From assembly GCA_044425705.1 (NCBI GenBank), contig JAWXVD010000082.1, positions 1 to 14,611 of the forward strand: a stretch of 14,611 nt of DNA. Direction: 5' to 3'. Origin of the DNA: JAWXVD01 sp044425705 (lineage in GTDB: Bacteria; Bacillota; Clostridia; Lachnospirales; Lachnospiraceae). A model generated the notes under the pieces. The model worked only from the letters and a program-made list of their open reading frames with translations. It did not search any database and had not been told where the DNA came from. This document shows, piece by piece, positions 1 to 7,680 of the stretch (its first letter is position 1; each line of letters begins with the position of its first letter). A program made the translations under genes and the position numbers.

Positions 1-1
1 G

Positions 2-550
2 GTTTTGCCAGAAAAATATAAGGCAGATGGTATTTATGCAGATGTAATCGTGGTAGATCCACCAAGAAAAGGCTGTGATGAAGTCTGTCTCCAGACTATG
101 ATAGAGATGAAACCTAAGCGTATTGTCTATGTAAGCTGTGATTCTGCTACCTTAGCTAGAGATGTGAAAATATTGTGCGAAAACGGGTATCAGTTGAAGA
201 AGGTTAAGGCTTTTGATAATTTTCCGCAAAGCGTGCATGTGGAGACGGTATGTCTTTTGTCCAAACTTAATGTCGACCATCATATCGAAGTAGAACTGAA
301 TATGGATGAGTTGGATTTAACCTCTGCTGAGAGTAAAGCGACTTATGCAGAAATCAAGGATTATGTACTTGAAAACAGTGGCTTGAAAGTAACAAATCTA
401 TATATTGCACAGGTTAAAGGTAAGATGGGGATTAAAGAACGTGTGAATTATCATGTATCTAAGAAAGAAGATGCGAAAGTGCCACAATGCCCTGCTGACA
501 AGGAAAAAGCAATCATAGAAGCACTTGAGCATTTTAATATGATTGACTAA
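2..550 (+). CDS. rlmD: RlmD/RumA-type 23S rRNA (uracil-5-)-methyltransferase, C-terminal part
   Basis: This is the 3' end of a SAM-dependent RNA m5U methyltransferase of the TrmA/RumA family. The frame is open to the left edge, so the real start lies outside the window. Counting from the TTG at base 5, the sequence shows DPPRKG (18-23), the catalytic-cysteine motif YVSCDS with Cys45, the TLARD motif, and HVE with Glu80, which by family knowledge is the general base. After the methyltransferase fold ends near residue 88 there is an acidic extension of about 90 residues, ending in a PQCP motif, of the kind seen on many Bacillota homologues. That extension is also met as a short separate protein in mobile elements. 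It could be a host gene used as an insertion site or part of the element; the window cannot decide. RlmD versus another RumA paralogue is inferred. Confidence 0.85.
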   Translation, partial: VLPEKYKADGIYADVIVVDPPRKGCDEVCLQTMIEMKPKRIVYVSCDSATLARDVKILCENGYQLKKVKAFDNFPQSVHVETVCLLSKLNVDHHIEVELNMDELDLTSAESKATYAEIKDYVLENSGLKVTNLYIAQVKGKMGIKERVNYHVSKKEDAKVPQCPADKEKAIIEALEHFNMID

Positions 551-560
551 CACTACTCGA

Positions 561-572
561 ATACTTATACAT
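561..572. repeat. 12-bp direct repeat, left copy (possible att-like boundary)
   Basis: ATACTTATACAT occurs here, 11 bases after the rlmD stop, and again at 14105-14116, directly after the last small gene of the mobility module. Flanking bases differ at both ends. The positions, just outside the outermost genes on each side, suggest a boundary duplication. A 12-bp AT-rich match is, however, expected by chance a few times in a window of this size. Confidence 0.3.
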
Positions 573-581
573 CGTTTAAAA

Positions 582-611
582 TTGGAACTCTTTTCAAAAT
601 AATCTTATGAA
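582..611 (+). promoter_or_regulatory. weak promoter candidate for tnpV
   Basis: TTGGAA at 582-587 is followed after 18 bases by TATGAA at 606-611. Each matches the sigma-A consensus at four of six positions. It is the only plausible pair in the 77-base gap before tnpV, and it would place transcription start close to the start codon. The call is weak. Confidence 0.2.
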
Positions 612-627
612 AGCGAGAGTATAAATT

Positions 628-1029
628 ATGAGTAATGAAAAAGAACAAAGCATATTTGAAAAAATGGGTGGTAAATATATCAAGGTTGGTGATTACTATG
701 TGCCAGACTTCGGACAGTTTGATGATGACGAAGAAGAAACAGACAATAGATCACTTGGGAAGTACGGAATGATGCGTGAAACGTATCTGAAAGAACACCA
801 CAAACCGTTATATAATCACCTGTTACTAAGTGGCGAATTACATTCACATTTGCGTGATGTAAATGAGGAAGCTGTGAACATGCTTGATAGATTATTGCCA
901 CAATATAAGGCAAGACAAGGTGTGACAGAGGAACTAAAAGCTACTAATCAGCTTGAATGGATTGGATGTGTAAACAACATTGTTGCACAAATTGAAGAGA
1001 TAATTAATAACGAAATCATGTATGTATAA
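628..1029 (+). CDS. tnpV: TnpV family transposon-associated protein
   Basis: The 133-residue product matches the TnpV family: an N-terminal FEKMGGKY box (about residues 10-17), an acidic stretch, the GKYGMMRETYLKEHHK block, LLLSGELHSHL, and a C-terminal GVTEELKATNQLEWIGCVNNI block. TnpV was named from Tn4451/Tn4453-type mobilizable transposons, where it accompanies the large serine recombinase TnpX. Its biochemical role is not established. It lies 77 bases after rlmD and is followed at once by a terminator that overlaps its stop codon, so it is probably transcribed alone. The ribosome binding site is poor (GAGAG at 615-619). No tnpX is present in the window. Family assignment is confident; function is unknown. 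Confidence 0.85.
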   Translation: MSNEKEQSIFEKMGGKYIKVGDYYVPDFGQFDDDEEETDNRSLGKYGMMRETYLKEHHKPLYNHLLLSGELHSHLRDVNEEAVNMLDRLLPQYKARQGVTEELKATNQLEWIGCVNNIVAQIEEIINNEIMYV

Positions 1030-1072
1030 AAAGAAGTCCTGATGGGTGTTACAGCCTATTAGGGCTTCTTTT
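1029..1072 (+). terminator. bidirectional rho-independent terminator after tnpV
   Basis: The arms 1029-1043 and 1058-1072 pair over 15 bp with two G-U pairs. The right arm ends in TTCTTTT and the left arm begins in an A-run, so it can stop transcription from either side. It separates tnpV from the restriction operon. Confidence 0.85.
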
Positions 1073-1089
1073 AGATGCACAAAAAAATA

Positions 1090-1115
1090 AGGATAATTCC
1101 TAAAAAAATAGGAAT
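1090..1115. promoter_or_regulatory. operator-like inverted repeats upstream of the hsd promoter
   Basis: ATTCCTA (1096-1102) and TAGGAAT (1109-1115) form a perfect 7-bp dyad with a 6-base A-rich centre. A third half-site, AGGA at 1090-1093, also pairs with TCCT at 1098-1101. The site ends six bases before the -35 box, a typical place for regulator binding. The small XRE protein encoded just downstream is the obvious candidate ligand, but this is inference. Confidence 0.5.
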
Positions 1116-1120
1116 ATGTA

Positions 1121-1150
1121 TTTACTTGTTATAGAGAAAAATGTTATACT
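1121..1150 (+). promoter_or_regulatory. extended -10 promoter of the type I R-M operon
   Basis: TTTACT (1121-1126), an 18-base spacer and TATACT (1145-1150) preceded by TG at 1142-1143 give a good extended -10 sigma-A promoter. It follows the tnpV terminator and is the only good promoter before the XRE-hsdR-hsdM-hsdS run, so it probably drives all four genes. Confidence 0.65.
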
Positions 1151-1198
1151 GTAATTTAAAGAAAACGATAATAATTAACTCGCTATAAGGAGATTATC

Positions 1199-1405
1199 AT
1201 GGGCGTAAATTACAACAAATTATGGAAGTTGCTTATAGATAAAAATATGAAAAAACAAGACCTACAGCAAGTAACTAAGCTGAGTAAAGGAACAATTACA
1301 AAACTGGGAAAAAATGAGGATGTTAGTACAGCTACTCTTAGAAAAATTTGTACACATCTTGAGTGTGATATTTCAGATATAGTGGAATTTGTAAAGGAGG
1401 ATTAG
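1199..1405 (+). CDS. small XRE-family HTH regulator (YozG-like) of the R-M operon
   Basis: This 68-residue protein is almost entirely a Cro/CI-type helix-turn-helix: KLWKLLIDKNMKKQDLQQVT, then LSKGTITKLGKNEDVSTATL, then a helix ending in CDISDIVEF. It resembles the short YozG-like regulators of Bacillota. A ribosome binding site (AAGGAG, 1187-1192) lies seven bases before the ATG. The stop codon is three bases before the hsdR start, and its last codons contain the hsdR ribosome binding site, so it is the first cistron of the operon. By position it could act like the controller proteins of restriction systems, delaying or limiting HsdR. The dyad at 1096-1115 is a candidate target. That role is inferred from context only. 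Confidence 0.85.
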   Translation: MGVNYNKLWKLLIDKNMKKQDLQQVTKLSKGTITKLGKNEDVSTATLRKICTHLECDISDIVEFVKED

Positions 1406-1408
1406 CGT

Positions 1409-4400
1409 ATGAACTCTAATTTTAAGTTTCTTGAGAAAGAATATAGCGTATTATATCAGATAGGAAGTACAGCAGAAAAGTATTTATATTCAGATACAAA
1501 CTCTTGTTTGATTAAACTTGGGATGTTTGGAGAGACAATTGTTAATCTAATGCTAAAATTAGATAGAATAAATCCTCCAAGCTTTGATAATACACATGCT
1601 AATCGAATCAAGCTCCTAAAAAAAGAAGGTATGATACCAAGAGAGATTGATGATATTTTGTACGCATTAAGAAAAAATAGAAATGATGCTATCCATGCCA
1701 ATTATGATAATGGTGAGCAGTGTAAAATATTATTGCAGATGTGTTTTAATTTAGGGTGTTGGTTTGCAGAGGTGTACAGCTCGGAAGAAATTGTGGCACC
1801 TTGTTTTGCTATGCCGAAAGAAGATAATACAGATTATACCTTGCTCATCAATGAACAGGAGAAGCAAATAGCAGATTTAGTAACACAAATTGAGCTTATA
1901 AAATCACAAAACATTTCTTCTAAGGAGCGTAGTAAAAAGTCACAAAATGCGATAAATAATTTGAATCTATCTGAGAAAGAGACCAGATATATTATAGATG
2001 AACAATTAAGAAAAGTAGGTTGGGAAGTCGACACTGAAACTCTTAGATATTCAAAGGGAACAAGACCACAAAAAGGGAAAAATCTTGCTATTGCAGAATG
2101 GCCAACGGATGCTATTAGTCATAATCGTGGATATGTTGACTATGCTTTATTTATTGATGATAAACTAGTTGCTATGATTGAAGCAAAGAAAATGCTTACA
2201 GATGTGCCAACTGTTATAGATGTACAATGCAAAGAATATGCAAGTAATGTTAGAGATGAACATAAACGGTATGTGATTAGTAACTGGCATGGATATCAAG
2301 TGCCATTTATCTACGCAACTAATGGGCGTAAATATCTAAAACAGATAGAAACAAAATCTGGCATTTGGTCGTTAGATTTAAGAGAAAGAACAAATATTTC
2401 AAAAGCGTTGCAAGGTTGGATGAGTCCTGATAATATTATGCAAATTCTTGAGAATGATATTAAGAAAGCCAATCAAAACTTAAAAAATACATCATTTGAC
2501 TTGTTACGAGATAAAAATGGGCTTGAGTTACGTGATTATCAAATAAAAGCTATTGAGAAAGCAGAAGAAGCTATAGTAGAGGGAAAAAGAACTGCACTTT
2601 TATCTATGGCAACTGGTACAGGTAAAACTCGAACTATTTTGGGTATGATATATCGTTTTTTGAAAGCAAAGAGATTTAATCGAATATTGTTTTTGGTGGA
2701 TAGAACAGCCCTTGGAGATCAAGCAACGGAAGTTTTTGAAGAAGTGAAGCTAGAAGAGTTTCTTACTCTTAATAATATTTTCAGTATAAATAAACTAGAG
2801 GATAAAGAAATCGACAAAGAAACAAGAATACAAGTAGCCACTGTACAAAGCCTTGTGAAACGTATTTTATATAATGATGGTGAAACAATACCAGCAGTTT
2901 CTGATTACGATTTGATTATTATAGACGAGGCACACAGAGGGTATACTTTAGATAAGGAACTTGATGAAGATGAACTTATATATCGTAATCAAGATGATTT
3001 TTTAAGTAAATATAGAACAGTTATAGAATACTTTGATGCCGTGAAAGTAGCTCTTACTGCAACACCTGCACTCCATACTACTGAAATTTTCGGTAAACCA
3101 GTATTTAATTATTCTTATCGTGAAGCAGTTGTAGAAGGGTATTTGGTTGACCATGACGCACCGCATAATTTAACTACCAAATTAAGTACAGAAGGAATTG
3201 TGTATGAAAAAGGTGAATCGGTTGCTGTTTATGACCCTATTACTGGAGAAATTGTAAATAGTGCAGAGCTTGAAGATGAACTGAAATTTGATGTGGAAAA
3301 GTTTAATAGACGTGTGATTACTGAATCTTTCAATAGAGCTGTGCTTGAAGAAATCGCTATGGATATCAACCCAGATGGTGAAGGAAAAACCTTAATCTAT
3401 GCAGTTGACGACAGTCACGCTGATTTAATTGTAAAAATTATCAGAGAAATTTATGATGAAATCGGTATTGACCAAGATGCAATTCAAAAGATTACTGGTA
3501 AAACAGGTGATAAAAAGCGTGTGGCTGAGATGATAAGACGCTATAAAAATGAAACTTATCCAAATATTGCAGTAACCGTTGATCTGCTTACTACTGGTAT
3601 TGATGTACCAGAAATCACAACGCTTGTCTTTATGCGACGTGTGAAATCTCGTATTCTCTTTGAACAAATGTTAGGGCGTGCAACAAGACTATGCTCCAAG
3701 ATAAATAAAAGTCACTTTGAAATCTATGATCCTGTTGGTGTTTATGAATCACTACAGGATATAAGCACCATGAAACCTGTTGTAGCCAATGCAAGTGCAA
3801 GTTTTAATGACTTATTGAATGGACTTGAAGTTCTTGACACCGAAGAAAAAATACAAAATCAAATAGATTTGATAGTTGCCAAAATCCGTAGAAAACAAAA
3901 GCGAATGACTGATAAGCAAAAAGAACATTTTGAAGTTTTGACTGATGGAAAAGATGTAACTTTTTTTGTGTCACATATCAAATCTTTATCACCTTATGCT
4001 GCAAAAGAAACTTTCATCAAGAATTCAAGATTATTTGACGTTCTAAATGAGGGTGGCATAGATGCAAGACGTGCCATAGTAATTTCGAATAAAGAAGATG
4101 AGCTTTTAACTCATACTCGTGGATATGGGAAAGGTCAAAAACCAGAGGACTATTTGGAAGAGTTTAAAAAGTTTATCACAGAAAATGCAGATAAAATTGA
4201 AGCGTTGAAGCTGGTTTGTACTCGCCCAAGTTCACTCACTCGTAAGGAACTTAAAGCATTGAGACTTGAACTGGATAGCAATGGATTTACAGAAACACAG
4301 CTAAGCAGTGCAATTAACGAAATGAAAAATGAAGATATTGTTGCAGATATTATCAATCTTATTCGTTCTGTTGCAGTAGGTGCAGAGCTTATGGATCATA

Positions 4401-4654
4401 ATGCACGTATTCAAAAAGCAGTTGCTAAACTGAAAAAAGCACATAATTTTTCTAAAATGGAACTGGACTGGCTAAGTAATATTGAGAAAAACTTATTAAT
4501 AGAAACAGTTCTTAATGAAGAAACCTTTAACGCAGGTATTTTCCGTGATAAGGGTGGATTTAAACGAATAGATAAAATATTTAAAAACAAACTTAAAGAA
4601 TACATCATAGAGCTTAACGAGTATCTATATGATGATGGAGGCAAAGTAGCATAA
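1409..4654 (+). CDS. hsdR: Type I restriction endonuclease subunit R (EcoEI-like)
   Basis: HsdR is the motor and nuclease subunit of a type I complex (R2M2S): it translocates DNA from an unmethylated target and cuts at a distance. The 1081 residues contain, in order, a DUF4145-like helical domain (about 1-125), a coiled-coil linker (145-190), a PD-(D/E)xK nuclease core with Asp244 and the EAK motif (Glu258, Lys260), and a superfamily 2 helicase. Helicase motifs are RDYQ (375-378), the Walker A TGTGKT (402-407), DEAH (506-509), TATP (550-553), the motif V region (722-735) and QMLGRATR (753-760). An EcoEI-type C-terminal domain follows, which contacts HsdM. The ribosome binding site AAAGGAGG (1393-1400) supports this ATG. 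The stop overlaps the hsdM start by one base (TAATG). All catalytic motifs are intact. Confidence 0.97.
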   Translation: MNSNFKFLEKEYSVLYQIGSTAEKYLYSDTNSCLIKLGMFGETIVNLMLKLDRINPPSFDNTHANRIKLLKKEGMIPREIDDILYALRKNRNDAIHANYDNGEQCKILLQMCFNLGCWFAEVYSSEEIVAPCFAMPKEDNTDYTLLINEQEKQIADLVTQIELIKSQNISSKERSKKSQNAINNLNLSEKETRYIIDEQLRKVGWEVDTETLRYSKGTRPQKGKNLAIAEWPTDAISHNRGYVDYALFIDDKLVAMIEAKKMLTDVPTVIDVQCKEYASNVRDEHKRYVISNWHGYQVPFIYATNGRKYLKQIETKSGIWSLDLRERTNISKALQGWMSPDNIMQILENDIKKANQNLKNTSFDLLRDKNGLELRDYQIKAIEKAEEAIVEGKRTALLSMATGTGKTRTILGMIYRFLKAKRFNRILFLVDRTALGDQATEVFEEVKLEEFLTLNNIFSINKLEDKEIDKETRIQVATVQSLVKRILYNDGETIPAVSDYDLIIIDEAHRGYTLDKELDEDELIYRNQDDFLSKYRTVIEYFDAVKVALTATPALHTTEIFGKPVFNYSYREAVVEGYLVDHDAPHNLTTKLSTEGIVYEKGESVAVYDPITGEIVNSAELEDELKFDVEKFNRRVITESFNRAVLEEIAMDINPDGEGKTLIYAVDDSHADLIVKIIREIYDEIGIDQDAIQKITGKTGDKKRVAEMIRRYKNETYPNIAVTVDLLTTGIDVPEITTLVFMRRVKSRILFEQMLGRATRLCSKINKSHFEIYDPVGVYESLQDISTMKPVVANASASFNDLLNGLEVLDTEEKIQNQIDLIVAKIRRKQKRMTDKQKEHFEVLTDGKDVTFFVSHIKSLSPYAAKETFIKNSRLFDVLNEGGIDARRAIVISNKEDELLTHTRGYGKGQKPEDYLEEFKKFITENADKIEALKLVCTRPSSLTRKELKALRLELDSNGFTETQLSSAINEMKNEDIVADIINLIRSVAVGAELMDHNARIQKAVAKLKKAHNFSKMELDWLSNIEKNLLIETVLNEETFNAGIFRDKGGFKRIDKIFKNKLKEYIIELNEYLYDDGGKVA

Positions 4655-6162
4655 TGAGTAATCAAGAAATCGTACAAAAACTATGGAATCTTTGTAACGT
4701 ACTGCGTGATGACGGTATCACCTATCACCAGTATGTAACGGAGCTTACTTATATTTTATTCCTAAAGATGATGCAAGAAACAGACACAGAGCAAGACATC
4801 GAAAAAAGTATAGTAGAGCTAGAGTTTTTAAGAAATAAAGAAACTCTAACTAAATCAGAGCAAGTTGCCCTTGATGAAAAGGAAATTCTTGCTGAATACT
4901 CTTGGGATAGCCTTGTTTTATTATCTGGAATAGAGCTTAGAGCTTATTATAGAAATATCCTTCGTTTATTTGGAGAGCATTGCAAAGGACATATTCGTGA
5001 TATTTACCATGATGCAAGAAGTAACATTGATGAGCCTAAAAACCTTGAAAAGATTATCAAAACCATGAATGACCTTGATTGGTACAACATGGATGAAGAA
5101 GGTTTCGGTGATTTATACGAAGGACTTTTAGAAAAGAATGCGAATGAGAAAAAATCAGGAGCTGGACAATACTTCACTCCTCGTGTACTAATTGATGTAA
5201 TGACACGTCTTGTGAAGCCACAAATTGGAGAGCGTTGCAACGATCCTGCTTGTGGTACATTTGGATTTATGATTTCTGCAAATAACTATGTTAAAGCTAA
5301 TAATGATATGTGGCAACTTTTAGAAAAGCAGTATGCGTTCCAAAAAAATGAAGCCTTTACAGGTTGCGAGCTTGTGCCTGATACCCATAGACTTGCTATG
5401 ATGAATGCCATGATTCATGGGATTAACAGCGATATTTTATGTGGCGATACCCTTACAAACTTTGGTAAGCAGATGGATGGTTTTGATGTGGTGCTTGCAA
5501 ATCCGCCTTTTGGAACAAAGCAAGGTGGAGAGCGTGCCACTCGTGATGACTTTTTGTTTACTACATCAAATAAGCAGTTAAACTTTTTACAGCATATTTA
5601 TCGTTCACTGAAAAAAGACGGAAAGGCTCGTGCTGCTGTTGTCTTGCCTGATAATGTACTTTTTGCCGATGGCGATGGCGGGAAAATCCGAGCCGATTTA
5701 ATGGATAAATGCAATCTTCATACTATTTTGCGTTTGCCTACTGGTATTTTCTATGCCCAAGGCGTGAAAACCAACGTGCTTTTCTTCACTCGTGGGACAT
5801 CTGAAAAAGGCAACACCAAAGAAGTCTATTTCTATGATATGCGTACCAATATGCCATCATTTGGTAAGACTACACCACTCAAAACAGAACATTTTGTGGA
5901 TTTTGAGAAGGCTTATACTGCTGATGATAGAAATATAGTGGCAGACGAAAGATGGTCTAAGTTTACAAGAGAAGAAATCAAGGGTAAAAACAACAGCCTT
6001 GATTTAGGCTTAATTCGTGATGATAGCGTGCTAGATTATGAGGATTTGGCTGACCCTATCGACAGTGCCGAAGAGGTAGTTGCACAATTAGAACAAGCGG
6101 TTGACCTTATAATGTCGGTGGTGAAAGAACTGAAAAGCCTAACAGGTGAGCAAAATGGCTAA
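4654..6162 (+). CDS. hsdM: Type I restriction-modification DNA methyltransferase subunit M
   Basis: HsdM transfers a methyl group from SAM to the N6 of adenine in the target chosen by HsdS, marking self DNA. The 502-residue length is normal. An N-terminal helical HsdM_N domain (about 1-140) is followed by the N6-adenine methyltransferase domain: GQYFTPR (171-177), the SAM-binding motif I DPACGTFGF (197-205) and the catalytic motif IV NPPF (283-286). Motif I carries Phe where glycine is most often found (DPACGTGGF); I believe this variant occurs in Bacillota homologues, so activity is still expected. Translation is coupled to hsdR by a TAATG overlap with GGAGG at 4637-4641. The hsdS start overlaps its end by eight bases. 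Confidence 0.97.
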   Translation: MSNQEIVQKLWNLCNVLRDDGITYHQYVTELTYILFLKMMQETDTEQDIEKSIVELEFLRNKETLTKSEQVALDEKEILAEYSWDSLVLLSGIELRAYYRNILRLFGEHCKGHIRDIYHDARSNIDEPKNLEKIIKTMNDLDWYNMDEEGFGDLYEGLLEKNANEKKSGAGQYFTPRVLIDVMTRLVKPQIGERCNDPACGTFGFMISANNYVKANNDMWQLLEKQYAFQKNEAFTGCELVPDTHRLAMMNAMIHGINSDILCGDTLTNFGKQMDGFDVVLANPPFGTKQGGERATRDDFLFTTSNKQLNFLQHIYRSLKKDGKARAAVVLPDNVLFADGDGGKIRADLMDKCNLHTILRLPTGIFYAQGVKTNVLFFTRGTSEKGNTKEVYFYDMRTNMPSFGKTTPLKTEHFVDFEKAYTADDRNIVADERWSKFTREEIKGKNNSLDLGLIRDDSVLDYEDLADPIDSAEEVVAQLEQAVDLIMSVVKELKSLTGEQNG

Positions 6163-7561
6163 GAAAAAAGAAACTTTGAGTTTAGAAGAAAAACTGGAAA
6201 AAGCCCTTGTGCCAGACTGGGAGCAACCTTATAAAGTGCCGAGTAATTGGGTTTGGACGAGATTGCCCAACGCTTTTGATAATGTCACAAGCAGTAATAA
6301 AAAACTAAAACAGAAGGATTATCTACCTACTGGAGAAATTGCAGTTGTAGACCAAGGCAAAGAATTGGTTGGTGGATATAGCAATAACTTTGATTATATG
6401 TATGATGACAGTTTGCCTGTTGTTTTATTTGGTGACCACACACGTATAATAAAGTTTATCGATTTTCCCTTTATCCAAGGTGCAGATGGTGTTAAATTAT
6501 TAAGACCAAAATCATATTGGGATGAAAAATGCTTCTATTATGCTTTGCAAAATATAAATATTGAGGATTTAGGCTATCGAAGACATTTTCCTATTTTTCC
6601 GAAGTTAAAAATCCCCCTCCCACCACTAGCCGAGCAAAAGCGAATGGTGGAGCGTATCGAAAGCCTGTTTTCTAAACTGGACGAGGCAAAAGAGCTTGCG
6701 CAGTCTGTACTGGATAGCTTCGAGAATAGAAAATCAGCAATTTTGCATAAGGCATTCACAGGCGAGCTTACGAAGAAATGGCGAGAGGAAAACCAGTCCT
6801 TAAATAATGGTTATATTGATTATATAGAAAAGGCTATCATGACTTTAAGTAATAAAGATGCTAAGAACTTAAAAAATGAAGTTGTAAAAGCTAGAGAATT
6901 TGAAGTTGATAAATGGATATCGCTAACGATAGGAGCTGTAGGTATTGTTAGTAATGGTAGTACACCATCTAGGCGAGTTGATGAATACTGGAATGGAAGT
7001 ATACCTTGGGTAAGTTCAGGTGAAGTTAGAAATTCTGTGATAAATAGCACAAAAGAATGTATAACAGAGATAGGATTTGAAAATTCATCTGTAAGAATGT
7101 TACAGCCTAAGACTGTATTAGTCGCTATGATTGGTGAAGGTAAAACAAGAGGTCAAAGCGCATTGCTGAACATATCAGCTACTATTAATCAAAATATAGC
7201 AGCCATTCAATTATTTGAAGAAATTTGTTTGCCTGAACTAATGGTATATTGGCTACAAAAAACATATAAAGATAATCGAACTCAAGGTGGTGGAACAGGA
7301 CCACAAGCTTTAAATTGTCAGAAAGTAAGAGAATTAAAGTTTATCTTGCCTCCATTAGAAGAACAAAAAGAAATCGTTCGTATCCTCGACAGCATTTTTG
7401 AAAAAGAAACAAAAGCCAAAGAGTGTGCCAACGTTATAGCACAAATTGACCTGATGAAAAAAGCAATCCTCGCAAGGGCATTCCGTGGCGAACTTGGGAC
7501 GAACGATCAGAGTGATGAGAGTGCGGTGGAGCTTCTAAAGAAGATTTTGGAGGAAAATTGA
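6155..7561 (+). CDS. hsdS: Type I restriction-modification specificity subunit S
   Basis: HsdS reads the bipartite DNA target and holds the complex together. The 468 residues have the classic two-fold layout: target recognition domain 1 (about 27-155), a conserved helical spacer beginning LPPLAEQKRMVERI and ending AFTGEL (155-205), target recognition domain 2 (about 253-397), and a second spacer beginning LPPLEEQKEIVRI and ending AFRGEL (398-447). Both halves are complete, so this is not a half-S gene. I chose the ATG at 6155 over the in-frame GTG at 6146 because AGGTGA (6144-6149) is well spaced for it. The second recognition domain looks more AT-rich than the spacers, as expected for swapped recognition domains. 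The target sequence cannot be predicted by eye. Confidence 0.95.
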   Translation: MAKKKETLSLEEKLEKALVPDWEQPYKVPSNWVWTRLPNAFDNVTSSNKKLKQKDYLPTGEIAVVDQGKELVGGYSNNFDYMYDDSLPVVLFGDHTRIIKFIDFPFIQGADGVKLLRPKSYWDEKCFYYALQNINIEDLGYRRHFPIFPKLKIPLPPLAEQKRMVERIESLFSKLDEAKELAQSVLDSFENRKSAILHKAFTGELTKKWREENQSLNNGYIDYIEKAIMTLSNKDAKNLKNEVVKAREFEVDKWISLTIGAVGIVSNGSTPSRRVDEYWNGSIPWVSSGEVRNSVINSTKECITEIGFENSSVRMLQPKTVLVAMIGEGKTRGQSALLNISATINQNIAAIQLFEEICLPELMVYWLQKTYKDNRTQGGGTGPQALNCQKVRELKFILPPLEEQKEIVRILDSIFEKETKAKECANVIAQIDLMKKAILARAFRGELGTNDQSDESAVELLKKILEEN

Positions 7562-7640
7562 TGGTAAAAGCAAACTAAGTTTTTTAAGAAGATTATTTAG
7601 TTAAAATAAAATTAAAGATAACGAGTTAGTCGATAAGAAT

Positions 7641-7669
7641 TATACTTATGGATGTAGTATTTAAGGAGG
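7641..7669 (+). promoter_or_regulatory. -10-like box and Shine-Dalgarno before the ATPase gene
   Basis: The 119-base gap after hsdS holds a TATACT at 7641-7646 with no convincing -35 (ATAACG at 7618-7623 is poor), then AAGGAGG at 7663-7669, 11 bases before the ATG. No terminator is visible after hsdS. The ATPase may therefore be co-transcribed with the R-M operon and boosted by a weak local promoter. Confidence 0.3.
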
Positions 7670-7680
7670 ATGATTAGAAA

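Noticed and set aside
7572..7601. AACTAA...TTAGTT inverted repeat after hsdS as a terminator
   Set aside because: Only six base pairs, a long loop and no T-run after it; not strong enough to call.
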